From: Methylopila turkensis
Lineage (GTDB): Bacteria > Pseudomonadota > Alphaproteobacteria > Rhizobiales > Methylopilaceae
NCBI RefSeq assembly: GCF_027922325.1
Contig: NZ_BSFL01000004.1
Location: forward strand, 62,001-126,000
Direction: 5' to 3'
Length of the DNA stretch: 64,000 nucleotides
The position numbers and the translations under genes are program-made. A model generated the notes under the pieces. The model saw only the letters and a list, made by a program, of their open reading frames with translations. It was not told the origin of the DNA and ran no database searches. Positions within the stretch are counted from its first letter, which is position 1. Every line of letters begins with the position of its first letter. Positions 38,391 to 49,880 of the stretch are shown one piece after another.

Positions 38391-39313
38391 GCCGCCGCAA
38401 GAAGGGTCTCGACATCTCGGGCTGGCTTGTCCTCGACAAGCCGGTGGGGGTCGCCTCCACCCAGGCGGTCTCCAAATGCCGCTGGATCTTCCAGGCGAAG
38501 AAGGCGGGCCACGCCGGCACGCTCGATCCGCTCGCCTCCGGCATCCTGCCGATCGCCTTCGGCGAGGCCACCAAGACGGTGCCCTTCGTCATGGACGGGC
38601 GGAAGATCTACCGCTTCGAGGTGACCTGGGGGATCGAGACCGACACCGACGACACCGAGGGCGAGGCGGTGGCGACCTCCGACGCGCGGCCGTCGCGCGA
38701 GGCGATCCTCGCGCTGCTGCCATCGTTCCGGGGCGCGATCGAGCAGGTTCCGCCCCAGTTCTCTGCGATCAAGATCGACGGCCAGCGCGCCTACGACCTC
38801 GCCCGCGATGGCGAGGAGGTGGAGCTCGCGGCGCGCACGATCGAGGTGCACCGGCTCGACCTTCTCGAAGCGGAGACCGACCGCGCGGTGTTCGAGGCCG
38901 AGACCGGCAAGGGCGCCTATGTGCGCGCGCTCGCCCGCGACATGGGACGGGCGCTCGGCACGCGGGGCCACGTGACGGCGCTGCGGCGGACCGCCGTCGG
39001 CGGCTTCACCGAAGAAGACGCGATTTCGCTGGACGAACTGGAGCGTTTGCGACAGGGTGCCGGCGGCGAGCGGGAGCTCGCGGAATGCCTCCTTCCGGTT
39101 GAGACGGCGCTGGACGACATCCCGGCGCTCGCCGTCAGTCAGGCGGAGGCGGCACGGCTGCTCAACGGGCAGCCCGTGCTGCTGCGCGGACGGGATGCCC
39201 CGACCTATCAGGGCTCTGTCTCCGTGACGGCCGGCGGCGCGTTGATCGCGCTCGCCGAGATCGAACGCGGCGAACTCCATCCCCGACGCATTTTCCACCT
39301 CGACCGGGCGTGA
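38387..39313 (+). CDS. truB: tRNA pseudouridine-55 synthase
   Basis: TruB, 308 aa, makes pseudouridine 55 in the T-loop of tRNAs. The catalytic aspartate lies in [18 protein letters not shown], the family signature; [14 protein letters not shown] at the N-terminus and [15 protein letters not shown] further on are also typical. A C-terminal region after about residue 245 matches the PUA-like/TruB_C part. It overlaps rbfA (ATGA) and is followed by rpsO after 44 bases. Confidence 0.96.
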   Translation: MSRRKKGLDISGWLVLDKPVGVASTQAVSKCRWIFQAKKAGHAGTLDPLASGILPIAFGEATKTVPFVMDGRKIYRFEVTWGIETDTDDTEGEAVATSDARPSREAILALLPSFRGAIEQVPPQFSAIKIDGQRAYDLARDGEEVELAARTIEVHRLDLLEAETDRAVFEAETGKGAYVRALARDMGRALGTRGHVTALRRTAVGGFTEEDAISLDELERLRQGAGGERELAECLLPVETALDDIPALAVSQAEAARLLNGQPVLLRGRDAPTYQGSVSVTAGGALIALAEIERGELHPRRIFHLDRA

Positions 39314-39357
39314 CGTCCGGCCGGGATCCGACAGTTGATCGAACCAGAGAGACCCCG

Positions 39358-39627
<270 letters not shown>

Positions 39628-39661
39628 CGCTTCGCTTCGATGATCGCGCAGAACCGCGGCT

Positions 39662-39751
39662 GTCATGCCCGGCCCTTTCGGCCGGGTATCCACGACTTGA
39701 GCGTGGAATGCCGGAGGCGAAGTCGTGGATGCCCGCGAAGGCGGGCATGAC
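39662..39751. repeat. 90-bp compound palindromic element between rpsO and pnp
   Basis: Outer 10-base arms (39662-39671 and 39742-39751, GTCATGCCCG / CGGGCATGAC) and 11-base arms (39688-39698 and 39720-39730, ATCCACGACTT / AAGTCGTGGAT) are perfect inverted repeats. Each side also folds locally: 39668-39686 (CCCGGCC, CTTTC, GGCCGGG) and 39729-39748 (ATGCCCGC, GAAG, GCGGGCAT). The GTCATG-hairpin-ATCC layout matches the elements flanking pheS, indicating one REP-like superfamily. It could also end or process the rpsO transcript. Confidence 0.8.
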
Positions 39752-39902
39752 GGCGCTGTAGGCGCAGAGGCCGCGGTCCGATCCGCGGCTTGATCGTAAG
39801 ACAAGGCCGTTGGCGCAATGGGGCGCCGGCGCCATGCAAGCAAAGGGATCCGGGAGGCCATCGGGCCCCGGACGCCATGGGGCAGGATCGCAGGGCGCTT
39901 CT

Positions 39903-39966
39903 GCGACGTCCGACGTTTCGGACGCCGCACCGCCGGAAAGGTCGACGCGACGTCCGACGTTCGGAC
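39903..39966 (+). repeat. tandem hairpin repeats in the pnp leader region
   Basis: GCGACGTCCGACGTT occurs at 39903-39917 and 39947-39961, 44 bases apart. Each continues into a small hairpin: GTCCGA, CGTT, TCGGAC (39908-39923) and GTCCGA, CGT, TCGGAC (39952-39966). A third related copy, GTCCGACGTTCG, lies just after infB at 37839-37850. They may be RNA-protein recognition elements or DNA sites; function is unknown. I see no gene in 39752-40035. Confidence 0.55.
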
Positions 39967-40035
39967 CGCGCCGGCCTGGAGGCTTGGGAGCAAGCGCCGC
40001 GCCGTCTTGCCCGTGGCTTTCAGACTGCCCGACGG

Positions 40036-40064
40036 CTGTCCCGGTCCTATGACCGTTAGGACAG
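40036..40064 (+). promoter_or_regulatory. hairpin sequestering the pnp ribosome-binding site
   Basis: CTGTCC (40036-40041) pairs with GGACAG (40059-40064), and inside it CGGTC (40042-40046) pairs with GACCG (40051-40055) around CTAT, leaving a three-base TTA bulge. The likely Shine-Dalgarno AGGA (40058-40061) is within the 3' arm, six bases before the pnp ATG. PNPase is known to autoregulate through its leader in E. coli; similar control here is inferred from the pairing. Confidence 0.55.
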
Positions 40065-40067
40065 AGA

Positions 40068-42293
<2,226 letters not shown>

Positions 42294-42326
42294 GGCTCGC
42301 GCTCCCGCGGGACTGAAAATGCGAAA

Positions 42327-42352
42327 GGCGGCCTCCGGGCCGCCTTTTTTTT
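42327..42352 (+). terminator. Rho-independent terminator after pnp
   Basis: GGCGGCC (42327-42333), loop TCCG, GGCCGCC (42338-42344), then eight T (42345-42352), 34 bases after the pnp stop codon. It closes the rimP-to-pnp operon. On the other strand a shorter T run follows the same stem, so it may also serve the converging small gene at 42376. Confidence 0.93.
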
Positions 42353-42375
42353 GGGTCCGCGGGGCGCGACGGCGG

Positions 42376-42588
42376 TCAATCCCCGCCGCCTCCACCGTCG
42401 CCGCCGCAATCACCGCCGCCATCGCCGTCCCTAGAACGATGCGCGTAATCGCCGCCGGCATAGCCGCCGTCCGCCCCACGATCCGGCTTGCCGCGCCGAC
42501 GCTTTCGAAGAACGCGCCGCGCGACGAGACCCGCGAGAACCACCAGAACCAGCCCCTGCAGGGCCGTGACCGCCATCGACGCGCTCAT
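42376..42588 (-). CDS. small single-pass membrane protein with Gly/Asp-rich tail
   Basis: Candidate gene of 70 aa. An N-terminal hydrophobic helix (about residues 6-24, including LQGLVLVVLAGLVARRVL) is followed by a basic stretch RRVLRKRRRGK, then a tail of Gly and Asp with one Cys (DGGGDCGGDGGGGGD). This order, helix, positive charges, acidic Gly tail, suggests an inner-membrane microprotein with its N-terminus outside. A GGGGGAC purine run precedes the ATG, and the pnp terminator lies just beyond its stop. I do not recognise a family; low complexity leaves some chance it is not translated. Confidence 0.55.
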   Translation of the reverse strand: MSASMAVTALQGLVLVVLAGLVARRVLRKRRRGKPDRGADGGYAGGDYAHRSRDGDGGGDCGGDGGGGGD

Positions 42589-42680
42589 GCCTGCCGTCCC
42601 CCCTTCGAGCCACAGCAGAAGATGCTGCGCCCGAAAGGCGAAAGGACCGTTTAGGCGGCCGTCGCCCTAGACGTGACGGG

Positions 42681-43817
42681 TCACGCGCTGAGGCGTTCCG
42701 GCGCGGTCTGCTGCTGCGGGACCGCGGTCGCTTCGCCGGTCGACTCCGACGCCGTGCCGACCCGGCCATGAACCAGATCGTGGATGAAGCCGAGCTTCGC
42801 GATCACCGGCTCCGACAGCACGAACGGGTAGGCGTCCGCGAGGCCCATCGAGCGGTTGAGCGCGTTCAGCGCCGACGACAGCGCGAGCCAGGACTCGCTG
42901 ATCTCGCGGATCGGCGTCTTGGCCGAGAAGGCGTTGAAGTCGATCTCCGCGGTCAGCAGGTCCTCACGGTCGACGCGCGGATCGACCTTGAAGCCCCACG
43001 ACCGACCGGTGTCGAGCGTGTCGGTGATGTGGAGGTAATGCGCCCAGGTCTCGGCGAAGTCCTCCCACGGGTGGGCCGCGGCGTAATGCGAGACGAACTC
43101 GTTCTGCCAACCGGGCTTCGGCCCGTTGGCGTAATGCGCCTGCAGAGCCTGATCGTAATCCTGGCTGTCGTCGCCGAACACCGCGCGGCACTGTTCGAGC
43201 GCGCCGCCGTCGCGCACCAGGCGGTCCCAGTACCAGTGGCCGACCTCGTGCCGGAAATGCCCGAGCAGGGTGCGGTAGGGCTCGCCCATAGAGGTGCGGC
43301 GGATTTCGCGCTCGGCGTCGTCGGCTTCGGCGAGCGCGATGGTGATCAGCCCATCGTCATGGCCGGTCATCACGTGCTGCGCGCTGTTGGGATCGTTGCT
43401 GAGAAACTGGAATCCGAGACCTTCGGGGTGCTCGACGCGGGTCTGGAGCGGCAGGTCGAGCCGCAGCAGCGAATAGAACAGCCGGCGCTTCGCCACCTCC
43501 ATCTTCTGCCAGAGCGCGAGATTGTTGCCCTCCGCCACGTTCGGCACCGTCAGGTTGTGGCGGCAGGTCTGGCAGAACGCGTCCGGACCGTCCGCCGGCA
43601 CGAGCCAGTTGCAGACGCCGTGCTCATAGTTCGCGCAGTACCGCCACGGCCGGTCGTCGGCCCTGTCGCCGACCGAGCGCCATGCGGCGTCGGCATGTTC
43701 GAGCGCCAGCATCTGGTTCGACCCGGCTTCGTAGCCGAGCGCATGGTTGCAGCGCTCGCAGACGACGTTCTCGAAGAACACGACATGCCGGCAGGAGGGG
43801 CAGGAGAACAGTTTCAT
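42681..43817 (-). CDS. zinc-ribbon putative zinc metallopeptidase (DUF2248/COG4307 type)
   Basis: Protein of 378 aa. The N-terminal part has a zinc-ribbon with CPSC (Cys6, Cys9) and CERC (Cys20, Cys23), then a second cysteine set Cys61, Cys69, Cys82 and Cys85. The predicted peptidase domain (about 95-345) has HEVGHWYW with His190, Glu191 and His194, and a downstream WEDFAETWAHYLHI block that could supply the third ligand. No signal peptide, so it acts in the cytoplasm. It is divergent from the transglutaminase-DUF2126 gene across 197 bases. Substrate unknown; a role processing the product of that cluster is inference from position. Confidence 0.88.
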   Translation of the reverse strand: MKLFSCPSCRHVVFFENVVCERCNHALGYEAGSNQMLALEHADAAWRSVGDRADDRPWRYCANYEHGVCNWLVPADGPDAFCQTCRHNLTVPNVAEGNNLALWQKMEVAKRRLFYSLLRLDLPLQTRVEHPEGLGFQFLSNDPNSAQHVMTGHDDGLITIALAEADDAEREIRRTSMGEPYRTLLGHFRHEVGHWYWDRLVRDGGALEQCRAVFGDDSQDYDQALQAHYANGPKPGWQNEFVSHYAAAHPWEDFAETWAHYLHITDTLDTGRSWGFKVDPRVDREDLLTAEIDFNAFSAKTPIREISESWLALSSALNALNRSMGLADAYPFVLSEPVIAKLGFIHDLVHGRVGTASESTGEATAVPQQQTAPERLSA

Positions 43818-44014
43818 AGGGTCGATCCTTGGAGACGCTCGCGGCGGCGCGCGCGACGCTGAAATGCGCGTGACCAGGCGGCGGTTCCTGGAAATCGACC
43901 CGGCGCCTGCAATATGTGCGCCGGCGCCTCGGCGCCCGCCGTCTGGGCGGCTTGCTGCGGCGCGGTCGAGGGTTAGGATGAGCGCGCCCGCCCACGGAGT
44001 CCGCTACCCGATCC

Positions 44015-47000
44015 ATGTCGATCCTCGCCGCCCTGCACCACGTCACGCACTACAAGTACGACCGTCCCGTCACCCTCGGCCCGCAGGTGATCCGGCTCCG
44101 CCCGGCGCCGCATTCCCGCACCAAGGTCCCGTCGTACTCGCTGAAGGTCACGCCGGCGAACCACTTCATCAACTGGCAGCAGGATCCGTTCGGCAATTAC
44201 CTCGCGCGCTTCGTGTTCCCGGAGCCGACGACCGAGTTCAAGGTCGAGGTCGACCTGCTGGCCGACATGACGGTCTACAATCCCTTCGACTTCTTCGTCG
44301 AAGACAGCGCGCAGAGCTGGCCGTTCGACTACGCCGCGGATCTGAAGTCCGACCTGAAGCCCTATCTCGAGGCCGAGCCGCTCGGACCGCGGCTCGAGAC
44401 GTTCCTGGCCGAGATCGACCGCAGCGAGACGCGGACGGTCGACTTCCTCGTGAACTTCAACCGCGTGCTGTCGCAGCGCATCAAGTACCTCATCCGGCTC
44501 GAGCCGGGTGTGCAGACGCCCGAGGAGACGCTGGAGCTCGCCTCCGGCTCCTGCCGCGACACCACCTGGCTCCTGGTGCAGACGCTGCGCCGGCTGGGCT
44601 TCGCCGCGCGGTTCGTCTCCGGCTACCTGATCCAGCTCAAGCCGGACCGGGTCGCGCTCGACGGGCCGGCCGGCACGACGGTCGACTTCACCGACCTGCA
44701 CGCCTGGGCGGAGGTCTATCTGCCCGGCGCCGGCTGGATCGGCCTCGACGCCACCTCCGGCCTGCTCACCGGCGAAAGCCACGTGCCGCTCGCCGCCACG
44801 CCGCACTACCGTTCCGCCGCGCCGATCTCTGGGGCCGCGAGCTTCGCCGAGGTCGATTTCGCCTTCGACATGACGGTGGACCGCGTGGCCGAGCGTCCGC
44901 GCGTGTCGTTCCCGTTCTCCGACGAGAGCTGGGCGGCGCTCGACGCGCTGGGCGAGAAAGTCGACGCCGAACTCGCCGCCAACGACGTGCGCCTGACCAT
45001 GGGCGGCGAACCGACCTTCGTGTCGATCGACGACTTCCAGTCGGCCGAATGGAACGCCGACGCGACCGGCCCGCAGAAGCGGGCGCTCGCCGACGACCTG
45101 ATCCGCCGGCTGCGCGACCGTTTCGCGCCGGGCGGCTTCCTGCATTACGGGCAGGGCAAATGGTATCCCGGCGAGACCCTGCCGCGCTGGACCTTCTCGC
45201 TGTACTGGCGCCGGGACGGTAAGCCGATCTGGAAGAATCCGGACCTCATCGCGCGGGAAAACACCTCGGCCGCGGCCGACATCGCCGGCGCCGAGACGCT
45301 CGCGACCGAGATCGCGGCGCGGCTCGGCGTGCCGCGCGACAACGCGCAGCCGGCGTTCGAGGACCCATCCTACTGGCTGGTGCGCGAGGCGCAGCTTCCG
45401 GAGAACGTCGATCCGTCCAACCCGAAGCTCGCCGACGCCGAGGAGCGCGCCCGCATCGCGCGCGTGTTCGACCGCGGGCTGACCACGCCGGCGGGCTATG
45501 TGCTGCCGATCCAGGCGTGGCAGGCGCAGGGGCTGCGCTGGGTGTCGGAGCGCTGGGGCACGCGGCGCGGCAAGCTGTTCCTGTCGCCGGGCGACAGCGC
45601 GCTCGGCTACCGCCTGCCGCTCGGCGCGCTGCCCTATCTCACCAGCTCCCAGTTCCCCTATTTCTTCCCGACCGATCCGGTGCGCGAGCTGGAGCCGCTG
45701 CCGGACCCGGGCGAGATCGCGATCGCCCATCGCCAGCGGCAGATCTCGACGCCCGACCAGCCGGTCTGGCAGGCGCCGCCGACGATGCAGAACGAGATCG
45801 TCGGCTATGTCCGCACCGCGCTGTCGGTCGAGCCGCGCGACGGCAAGCTCTGCGTCTTCATCCCGCCGATGGAGTCGGTCGAGGCCTATCTCGACCTGCT
45901 CACCGCGATCGAGGACGCGGCCGACCAGAACGACCTGCCGGTGCAGATCGAGGGCTACGCCCCGCCGCACGACCCGCGCGTCAACGTGATCCGCGTCGCG
46001 CCTGATCCGGGCGTGATCGAGGTCAACGTCCACCCGGCCGCGTCGTGGCGTCAGGCGGTGGAGATCACCACCGGCGTCTACGAGGACGCGCGCCAGTCGC
46101 GCCTCGGGGCCGACAAGTTCATGATCGACGGCAAGCATGTGGGCACCGGCGGCGGCAACCACGTGGTCGTCGGCGGCGCGACGCCGCTCGACAGCCCGTT
46201 CCTGCGCCGGCCGGACCTGCTGAAGTCGCTGGTGCTGCACTGGCAGCGCCATCCCTCGCTCAGCTACCTGTTCTCCGGCCTGTTCATCGGCCCGACGAGC
46301 CAGGCGCCGCGGATCGACGAGGCCCGCCACGACCAGCTCTACGAGCTCGAGATCGCCATGGCGAACGTGCCTGCGCCGGGCGAGGGCTGGCCGCCGCCGG
46401 CCTGGCTGGTGGACCGGCTGTTCCGGAACCTTTTGATCGACGTCACCGGCAACACCCACCGCTCCGAGATCTGCATCGACAAGCTCTATTCGCCGGACGG
46501 ACCGACCGGCCGGCTCGGCCTCGTCGAGTTCCGCGGCTTCGAGATGCCGCCAGACGCCCGCATGAGCCTCGCGCAGCAGCTGCTGATCCGCGCGCTGATC
46601 GCGAAGTTCTGGCGCGAGCCGGCGCAGGGCTCCTTCGTGCGCTGGGGCACGCGCCTGCACGACCGCTTCATGCTGCCGGCCTTCGTGTGGGCGGATTTCC
46701 TCGACGTGCTCGAGGACCTGAAGCGCTCGGGCTATCCGCTGCGGGCGGAGTGGTTCGAGGCGCAGGCCGAGTTCCGCTTTCCGTTCTGCGGCCGGATCGA
46801 GCGCGAGGGCGTCGCGCTGGAGCTGCGGCAGGCGCTGGAGCCCTGGCACGTGATGGGCGAGACCGGCGCGATCGGCGGCACGGTGCGGTTCGTCGATTCG
46901 TCGGTCGAGCGGCTGCAGGTCCGGCTCACCAACGCCGATCCCGCCCGCCATATCGTGACCTGCAACGGGCGCGCCCTGCCGCTCGGGCCGGGAAGCGGCG

Positions 47001-47332
47001 CCGGCGAATTGGTCGCCGGCGTGCGGTTCAAGGCGTGGCAGCCTGCATCCGGCCTGCATCCGACGATTCCGGTGCATGCGCCGCTGACCTTCGACATCTA
47101 CGACAAGTGGTCCAAACGCTCGATCGGCGGCTGCGTCTACCACGTCGCCCATCCCGGCGGGCGCAACTATGACACCTTCCCGGTCAACGCCTACGAGGCG
47201 GAAGCGCGGAGGCTCGCGCGGTTCGAGGACATCGGCCACACCGCCGGGGTCTACGAGCCGGTGATCGAGGCGCCCGATCCGGGCTTCCCGCATACGCTCG
47301 ACCTGCGTCGTCCGCCGCGCTTCGCGGCCTGA
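44015..47332 (+). CDS. transglutaminase-like protein fused to DUF2126 (GS-like ligase)
   Basis: Large cytoplasmic protein of 1105 aa. Residues 1-75 are the bacterial transglutaminase N-terminal region. The transglutaminase core carries the Cys180 (SGSCRD), His229 (DLHAWAEV), Asp245 (GLDATSG) triad. From about 285 to the end is DUF2126 (COG4196), predicted by comparative genomics to contain a circularly permuted glutamine-synthetase-like amide ligase. Likely active-site blocks are [12 protein letters not shown] (327-338), [12 protein letters not shown] (711-722), [13 protein letters not shown] (812-824) and [12 protein letters not shown] (836-847). It begins the three-gene cluster with the ATP-grasp-alpha-E gene (97 bases on) and a second transglutaminase. 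No signal peptide. Reaction and product have not been shown. Confidence 0.92.
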   Translation: MSILAALHHVTHYKYDRPVTLGPQVIRLRPAPHSRTKVPSYSLKVTPANHFINWQQDPFGNYLARFVFPEPTTEFKVEVDLLADMTVYNPFDFFVEDSAQSWPFDYAADLKSDLKPYLEAEPLGPRLETFLAEIDRSETRTVDFLVNFNRVLSQRIKYLIRLEPGVQTPEETLELASGSCRDTTWLLVQTLRRLGFAARFVSGYLIQLKPDRVALDGPAGTTVDFTDLHAWAEVYLPGAGWIGLDATSGLLTGESHVPLAATPHYRSAAPISGAASFAEVDFAFDMTVDRVAERPRVSFPFSDESWAALDALGEKVDAELAANDVRLTMGGEPTFVSIDDFQSAEWNADATGPQKRALADDLIRRLRDRFAPGGFLHYGQGKWYPGETLPRWTFSLYWRRDGKPIWKNPDLIARENTSAAADIAGAETLATEIAARLGVPRDNAQPAFEDPSYWLVREAQLPENVDPSNPKLADAEERARIARVFDRGLTTPAGYVLPIQAWQAQGLRWVSERWGTRRGKLFLSPGDSALGYRLPLGALPYLTSSQFPYFFPTDPVRELEPLPDPGEIAIAHRQRQISTPDQPVWQAPPTMQNEIVGYVRTALSVEPRDGKLCVFIPPMESVEAYLDLLTAIEDAADQNDLPVQIEGYAPPHDPRVNVIRVAPDPGVIEVNVHPAASWRQAVEITTGVYEDARQSRLGADKFMIDGKHVGTGGGNHVVVGGATPLDSPFLRRPDLLKSLVLHWQRHPSLSYLFSGLFIGPTSQAPRIDEARHDQLYELEIAMANVPAPGEGWPPPAWLVDRLFRNLLIDVTGNTHRSEICIDKLYSPDGPTGRLGLVEFRGFEMPPDARMSLAQQLLIRALIAKFWREPAQGSFVRWGTRLHDRFMLPAFVWADFLDVLEDLKRSGYPLRAEWFEAQAEFRFPFCGRIEREGVALELRQALEPWHVMGETGAIGGTVRFVDSSVERLQVRLTNADPARHIVTCNGRALPLGPGSGAGELVAGVRFKAWQPASGLHPTIPVHAPLTFDIYDKWSKRSIGGCVYHVAHPGGRNYDTFPVNAYEAEARRLARFEDIGHTAGVYEPVIEAPDPGFPHTLDLRRPPRFAA

Positions 47333-47429
47333 CGCCGCAGGCCCGAGCGGCGGGGCGTCGCCGGAGACGGTCGCAATCGGCCGCCGCCGGCGCCATGATG
47401 CGGCCACGCCTGGAGCATCCGAAACCGCC

Positions 47430-49880
47430 GTGCCCGACACCAAGACCCTCGAAGCGCCGCCGCGTGCCGTTGCGGGCGACCTGCTGCGCGGATACGGGCC
47501 GCCTGCGGGCGTCTATGACGAGATGCGCGGCCCCGACGGGCAGGTGCGGCCTCACTACCGGCCGCTGATCGCGGCGCTCGCGCGCATGAGCGAGGCGGAG
47601 CGGGCGCGCCGGTTCGGCAGCGCTGCGCAATATCTGCGCGAAGCCGGCGTGTTCTATCAAGTCTATGGCGGCGCCGACGACGGCCGCCACACCCGCGACT
47701 GGCCGCTCGCGCACCCGCCGCTGATCATCGGCGCCTCCGAATGGGCGCAGCTCGAAGCGGGCCTCGTCCAGCGCGCCGAGTTCCTCGAGCGGCTGATCGG
47801 CGACCTCTACGGCGAGCGCCGGCTGGTGCGCGACGGCGTGCTGCCGCCCGCCATCCTCGGGCGCAACCCTGAGTTCCTGCGGCCGCTCGCCGACCAGGGT
47901 CGCTCGGGCCAGCCGCTGATCCGCTTCATCGCGGTCGACCTCGGGCGCGGGCCCGACGGGCGCTGGTGGGTGCTGGGCGACCGGACCCAGGCGCCCTCCG
48001 GCGCCGGCTTCGCGCTCGAGAACCGGGTCGCGACCTCGCGCGCCTTCCCGGACCTCGCCCGCGACCTGAAGATCCAGCGCATCGCGGGCTTCTTCCAGAA
48101 GTTCCGCGAGACGCTCTACGGGCTCGACGACGCCCGCGGGCTTCGCGTCGCGCTGCTGACGCCGGGGCCGCACAACGAGACCTATTTCGAGCACGCCTAC
48201 CTCGCGCGCTATCTCGGATTCCTGCTTCTCGAGGGCGGCGACCTTGCGGTGCACGGCTCGTCCGTCGAGGTGCGCACCGTCGACGGCTCCAAGCCGATCC
48301 GCGTGCTGTGGCGGCGGCTCGATTCGGACTTCGCCGATCCGCTGGAGTTGTTCCCGCGCTCGCGCATCGGCACGCCGGGGCTCGTCCGCGCCGTCCGCGC
48401 CGGCGCGGTCGAGCTCGTGAACGCGCTGGGCTCCGGGATACTGGAGACCCGCGCGCTGCTTGCCTTCCAGCCGGCGCTCGCCCGCGCGCTGCTCGGCGAA
48501 GAGCTCAAGCTTCCGACCGTCGCCACCTGGTGGTGCGGGCAGGAAGCGGAGCGCGCCTACGTCTCCGAACGCCGCGACCGGCTGTCGCTCGCGGCGGCAT
48601 TTCCGCCGGCCTCGGGCGGCGGCGAGCGACGCCAGCCGCTGGACCTCGGCATCAGGCGCTCGGCCTCGGATCGGCTGCTCGACGAGCTCGCCGGCGACGG
48701 CGTCAACGTCGTCGGGCAGGAGATCGTCGGCCTTTCGACCGCGCCGGTCTTCGTCGAGGGCAAGCTGCAGGCGCGACCCGTGACGCTGCGCGTTTTCCTG
48801 GCCCGCGGCGAGGACGGCTGGCGGGTGATGCCCGGCGGTTTCGCGCGGGTGTCGAGCTCACGCGACCCGCTCGCGGTGTCGATGCAGTCCGGCGGTCATT
48901 CGGTCGACGTCTGGGTGCCGTCGGAGCGCGAGGAGCGCCAGGTCTCGCTGCTGACGGAGCGCCGCGCGGGCTTCGCGCGCCGTCTGCCGAGCGCGCCGCC
49001 GGCCCGCGCCGCCGACAACCTGTTCTGGCTTGGCCGCTACGTGGAGCGGGCCGAAGCCGCGACCCGGCTGGTGCGCCTGCATGCCGCTCGGCTCGCGGAG
49101 GGCGAGCGCGCCGGCGCGCTCGAAGCCGCGGTCGGCGAGCTGCTCGCCGAGATCGGCGTCGAGGCCATGGTCGGCGACGCCTCCGGCGGCCTGCTGGAGC
49201 TCGCAGGCCAGGCCTTCGCCACGGCCTCCCGCATCCGCGACCGGTTCTCGCCCGACGGCTGGCGGGTGCTGAGCGAGGTCGTCGACATGATCGAGGCCTA
49301 CCGCGCGGCGCCGGAGCCGGGCGACCTGGCCGGGCTTGCGAGCGGCGTGCTGACGCGGCTCGCGGGCTTCGCCGGCCTCGTGCACGACAATATGTACCAG
49401 TTCACGGGCTGGCGCTTCCTGCAGTTCGGCCGGCGGGTGGAGCGCGGACAGAACACGGCGCTGGTCGCGGCGGCGCTCGCCTCCGACAAGATACCCGAGG
49501 GCGGTCTCGAGGCGCTGCTCGAGTTCACCGACAGCCGCGTCACCTACCGCCGCCGCTACTCCGTGGACCTGTCGCGCTCCACCGTGCTCGACCTTGTCGT
49601 GCTCGATCCGCTGAACCCGCGTTCGGTCGCCTTCCAGGTCAACGCTTTCAAGGCCCTGCTCGACGAACTGCCGGGGATGCGGCGCGGCGAAGCGCCCGAT
49701 CCGGTGTTCCGACGCACCGCGCGGCTGCAGGTGCGGCTGGCGACCGGCGACGCCGACGAGGTGACGGGGGCCTTCCTGGCGCGCGTCGCCTCCGACTGCG
49801 GCGCGATCTCCGATCTGCTGTCGCAACGCTATTTCGCGGCCGCCCCGCAGCAGGGCTTCGACCGGCTGGAGGCGGAATGA
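47430..49880 (+). CDS. circularly permuted ATP-grasp ligase fused to alpha-E domain
   Basis: Protein of 816 aa combining COG2308 (DUF404/DUF407, circularly permuted type 2 ATP-grasp, about residues 15-510) and COG2307 (DUF403, alpha-E, about 525-810). Ligase-family blocks are VLGDRTQAPSG (181-191), RRLDSDFADPLELFP (295-309), NALGSGILETRALLAF (331-346) and LPTVATWWCGQ (361-371). The alpha-E part opens with ADNLFWLGRYVERAEAATRLVR and has an all-helical pattern. In many genomes these are two genes. The start reads GTG at 47430. Its stop overlaps the next gene (ATGA), implying coupled translation. Predicted to form peptide bonds on a peptide or tag; substrate unknown. Confidence 0.93.
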   Translation: MPDTKTLEAPPRAVAGDLLRGYGPPAGVYDEMRGPDGQVRPHYRPLIAALARMSEAERARRFGSAAQYLREAGVFYQVYGGADDGRHTRDWPLAHPPLIIGASEWAQLEAGLVQRAEFLERLIGDLYGERRLVRDGVLPPAILGRNPEFLRPLADQGRSGQPLIRFIAVDLGRGPDGRWWVLGDRTQAPSGAGFALENRVATSRAFPDLARDLKIQRIAGFFQKFRETLYGLDDARGLRVALLTPGPHNETYFEHAYLARYLGFLLLEGGDLAVHGSSVEVRTVDGSKPIRVLWRRLDSDFADPLELFPRSRIGTPGLVRAVRAGAVELVNALGSGILETRALLAFQPALARALLGEELKLPTVATWWCGQEAERAYVSERRDRLSLAAAFPPASGGGERRQPLDLGIRRSASDRLLDELAGDGVNVVGQEIVGLSTAPVFVEGKLQARPVTLRVFLARGEDGWRVMPGGFARVSSSRDPLAVSMQSGGHSVDVWVPSEREERQVSLLTERRAGFARRLPSAPPARAADNLFWLGRYVERAEAATRLVRLHAARLAEGERAGALEAAVGELLAEIGVEAMVGDASGGLLELAGQAFATASRIRDRFSPDGWRVLSEVVDMIEAYRAAPEPGDLAGLASGVLTRLAGFAGLVHDNMYQFTGWRFLQFGRRVERGQNTALVAAALASDKIPEGGLEALLEFTDSRVTYRRRYSVDLSRSTVLDLVVLDPLNPRSVAFQVNAFKALLDELPGMRRGEAPDPVFRRTARLQVRLATGDADEVTGAFLARVASDCGAISDLLSQRYFAAAPQQGFDRLEAE

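Noticed and set aside
39790..40059. Protein gene in the rpsO-pnp spacer
   Set aside because: Several short overlapping frames exist in all phases with Arg/Pro/Ala-rich content, no ribosome-binding site and no family pattern; repeats and hairpins explain the interval better.
43819..43901. Operator formed by GGGTCGAT and ATCGACCC in the divergent peptidase/transglutaminase region
   Set aside because: The arms are only 8 bases and 67 bases apart, so chance is likely; kept only as a remark in the peptidase finding.
43973..47443. 1156-codon open frame antisense to the transglutaminase-DUF2126 gene
   Set aside because: It mirrors a gene with an intact catalytic triad and family blocks; its own translation is Arg/Gly/Asp-rich and featureless.
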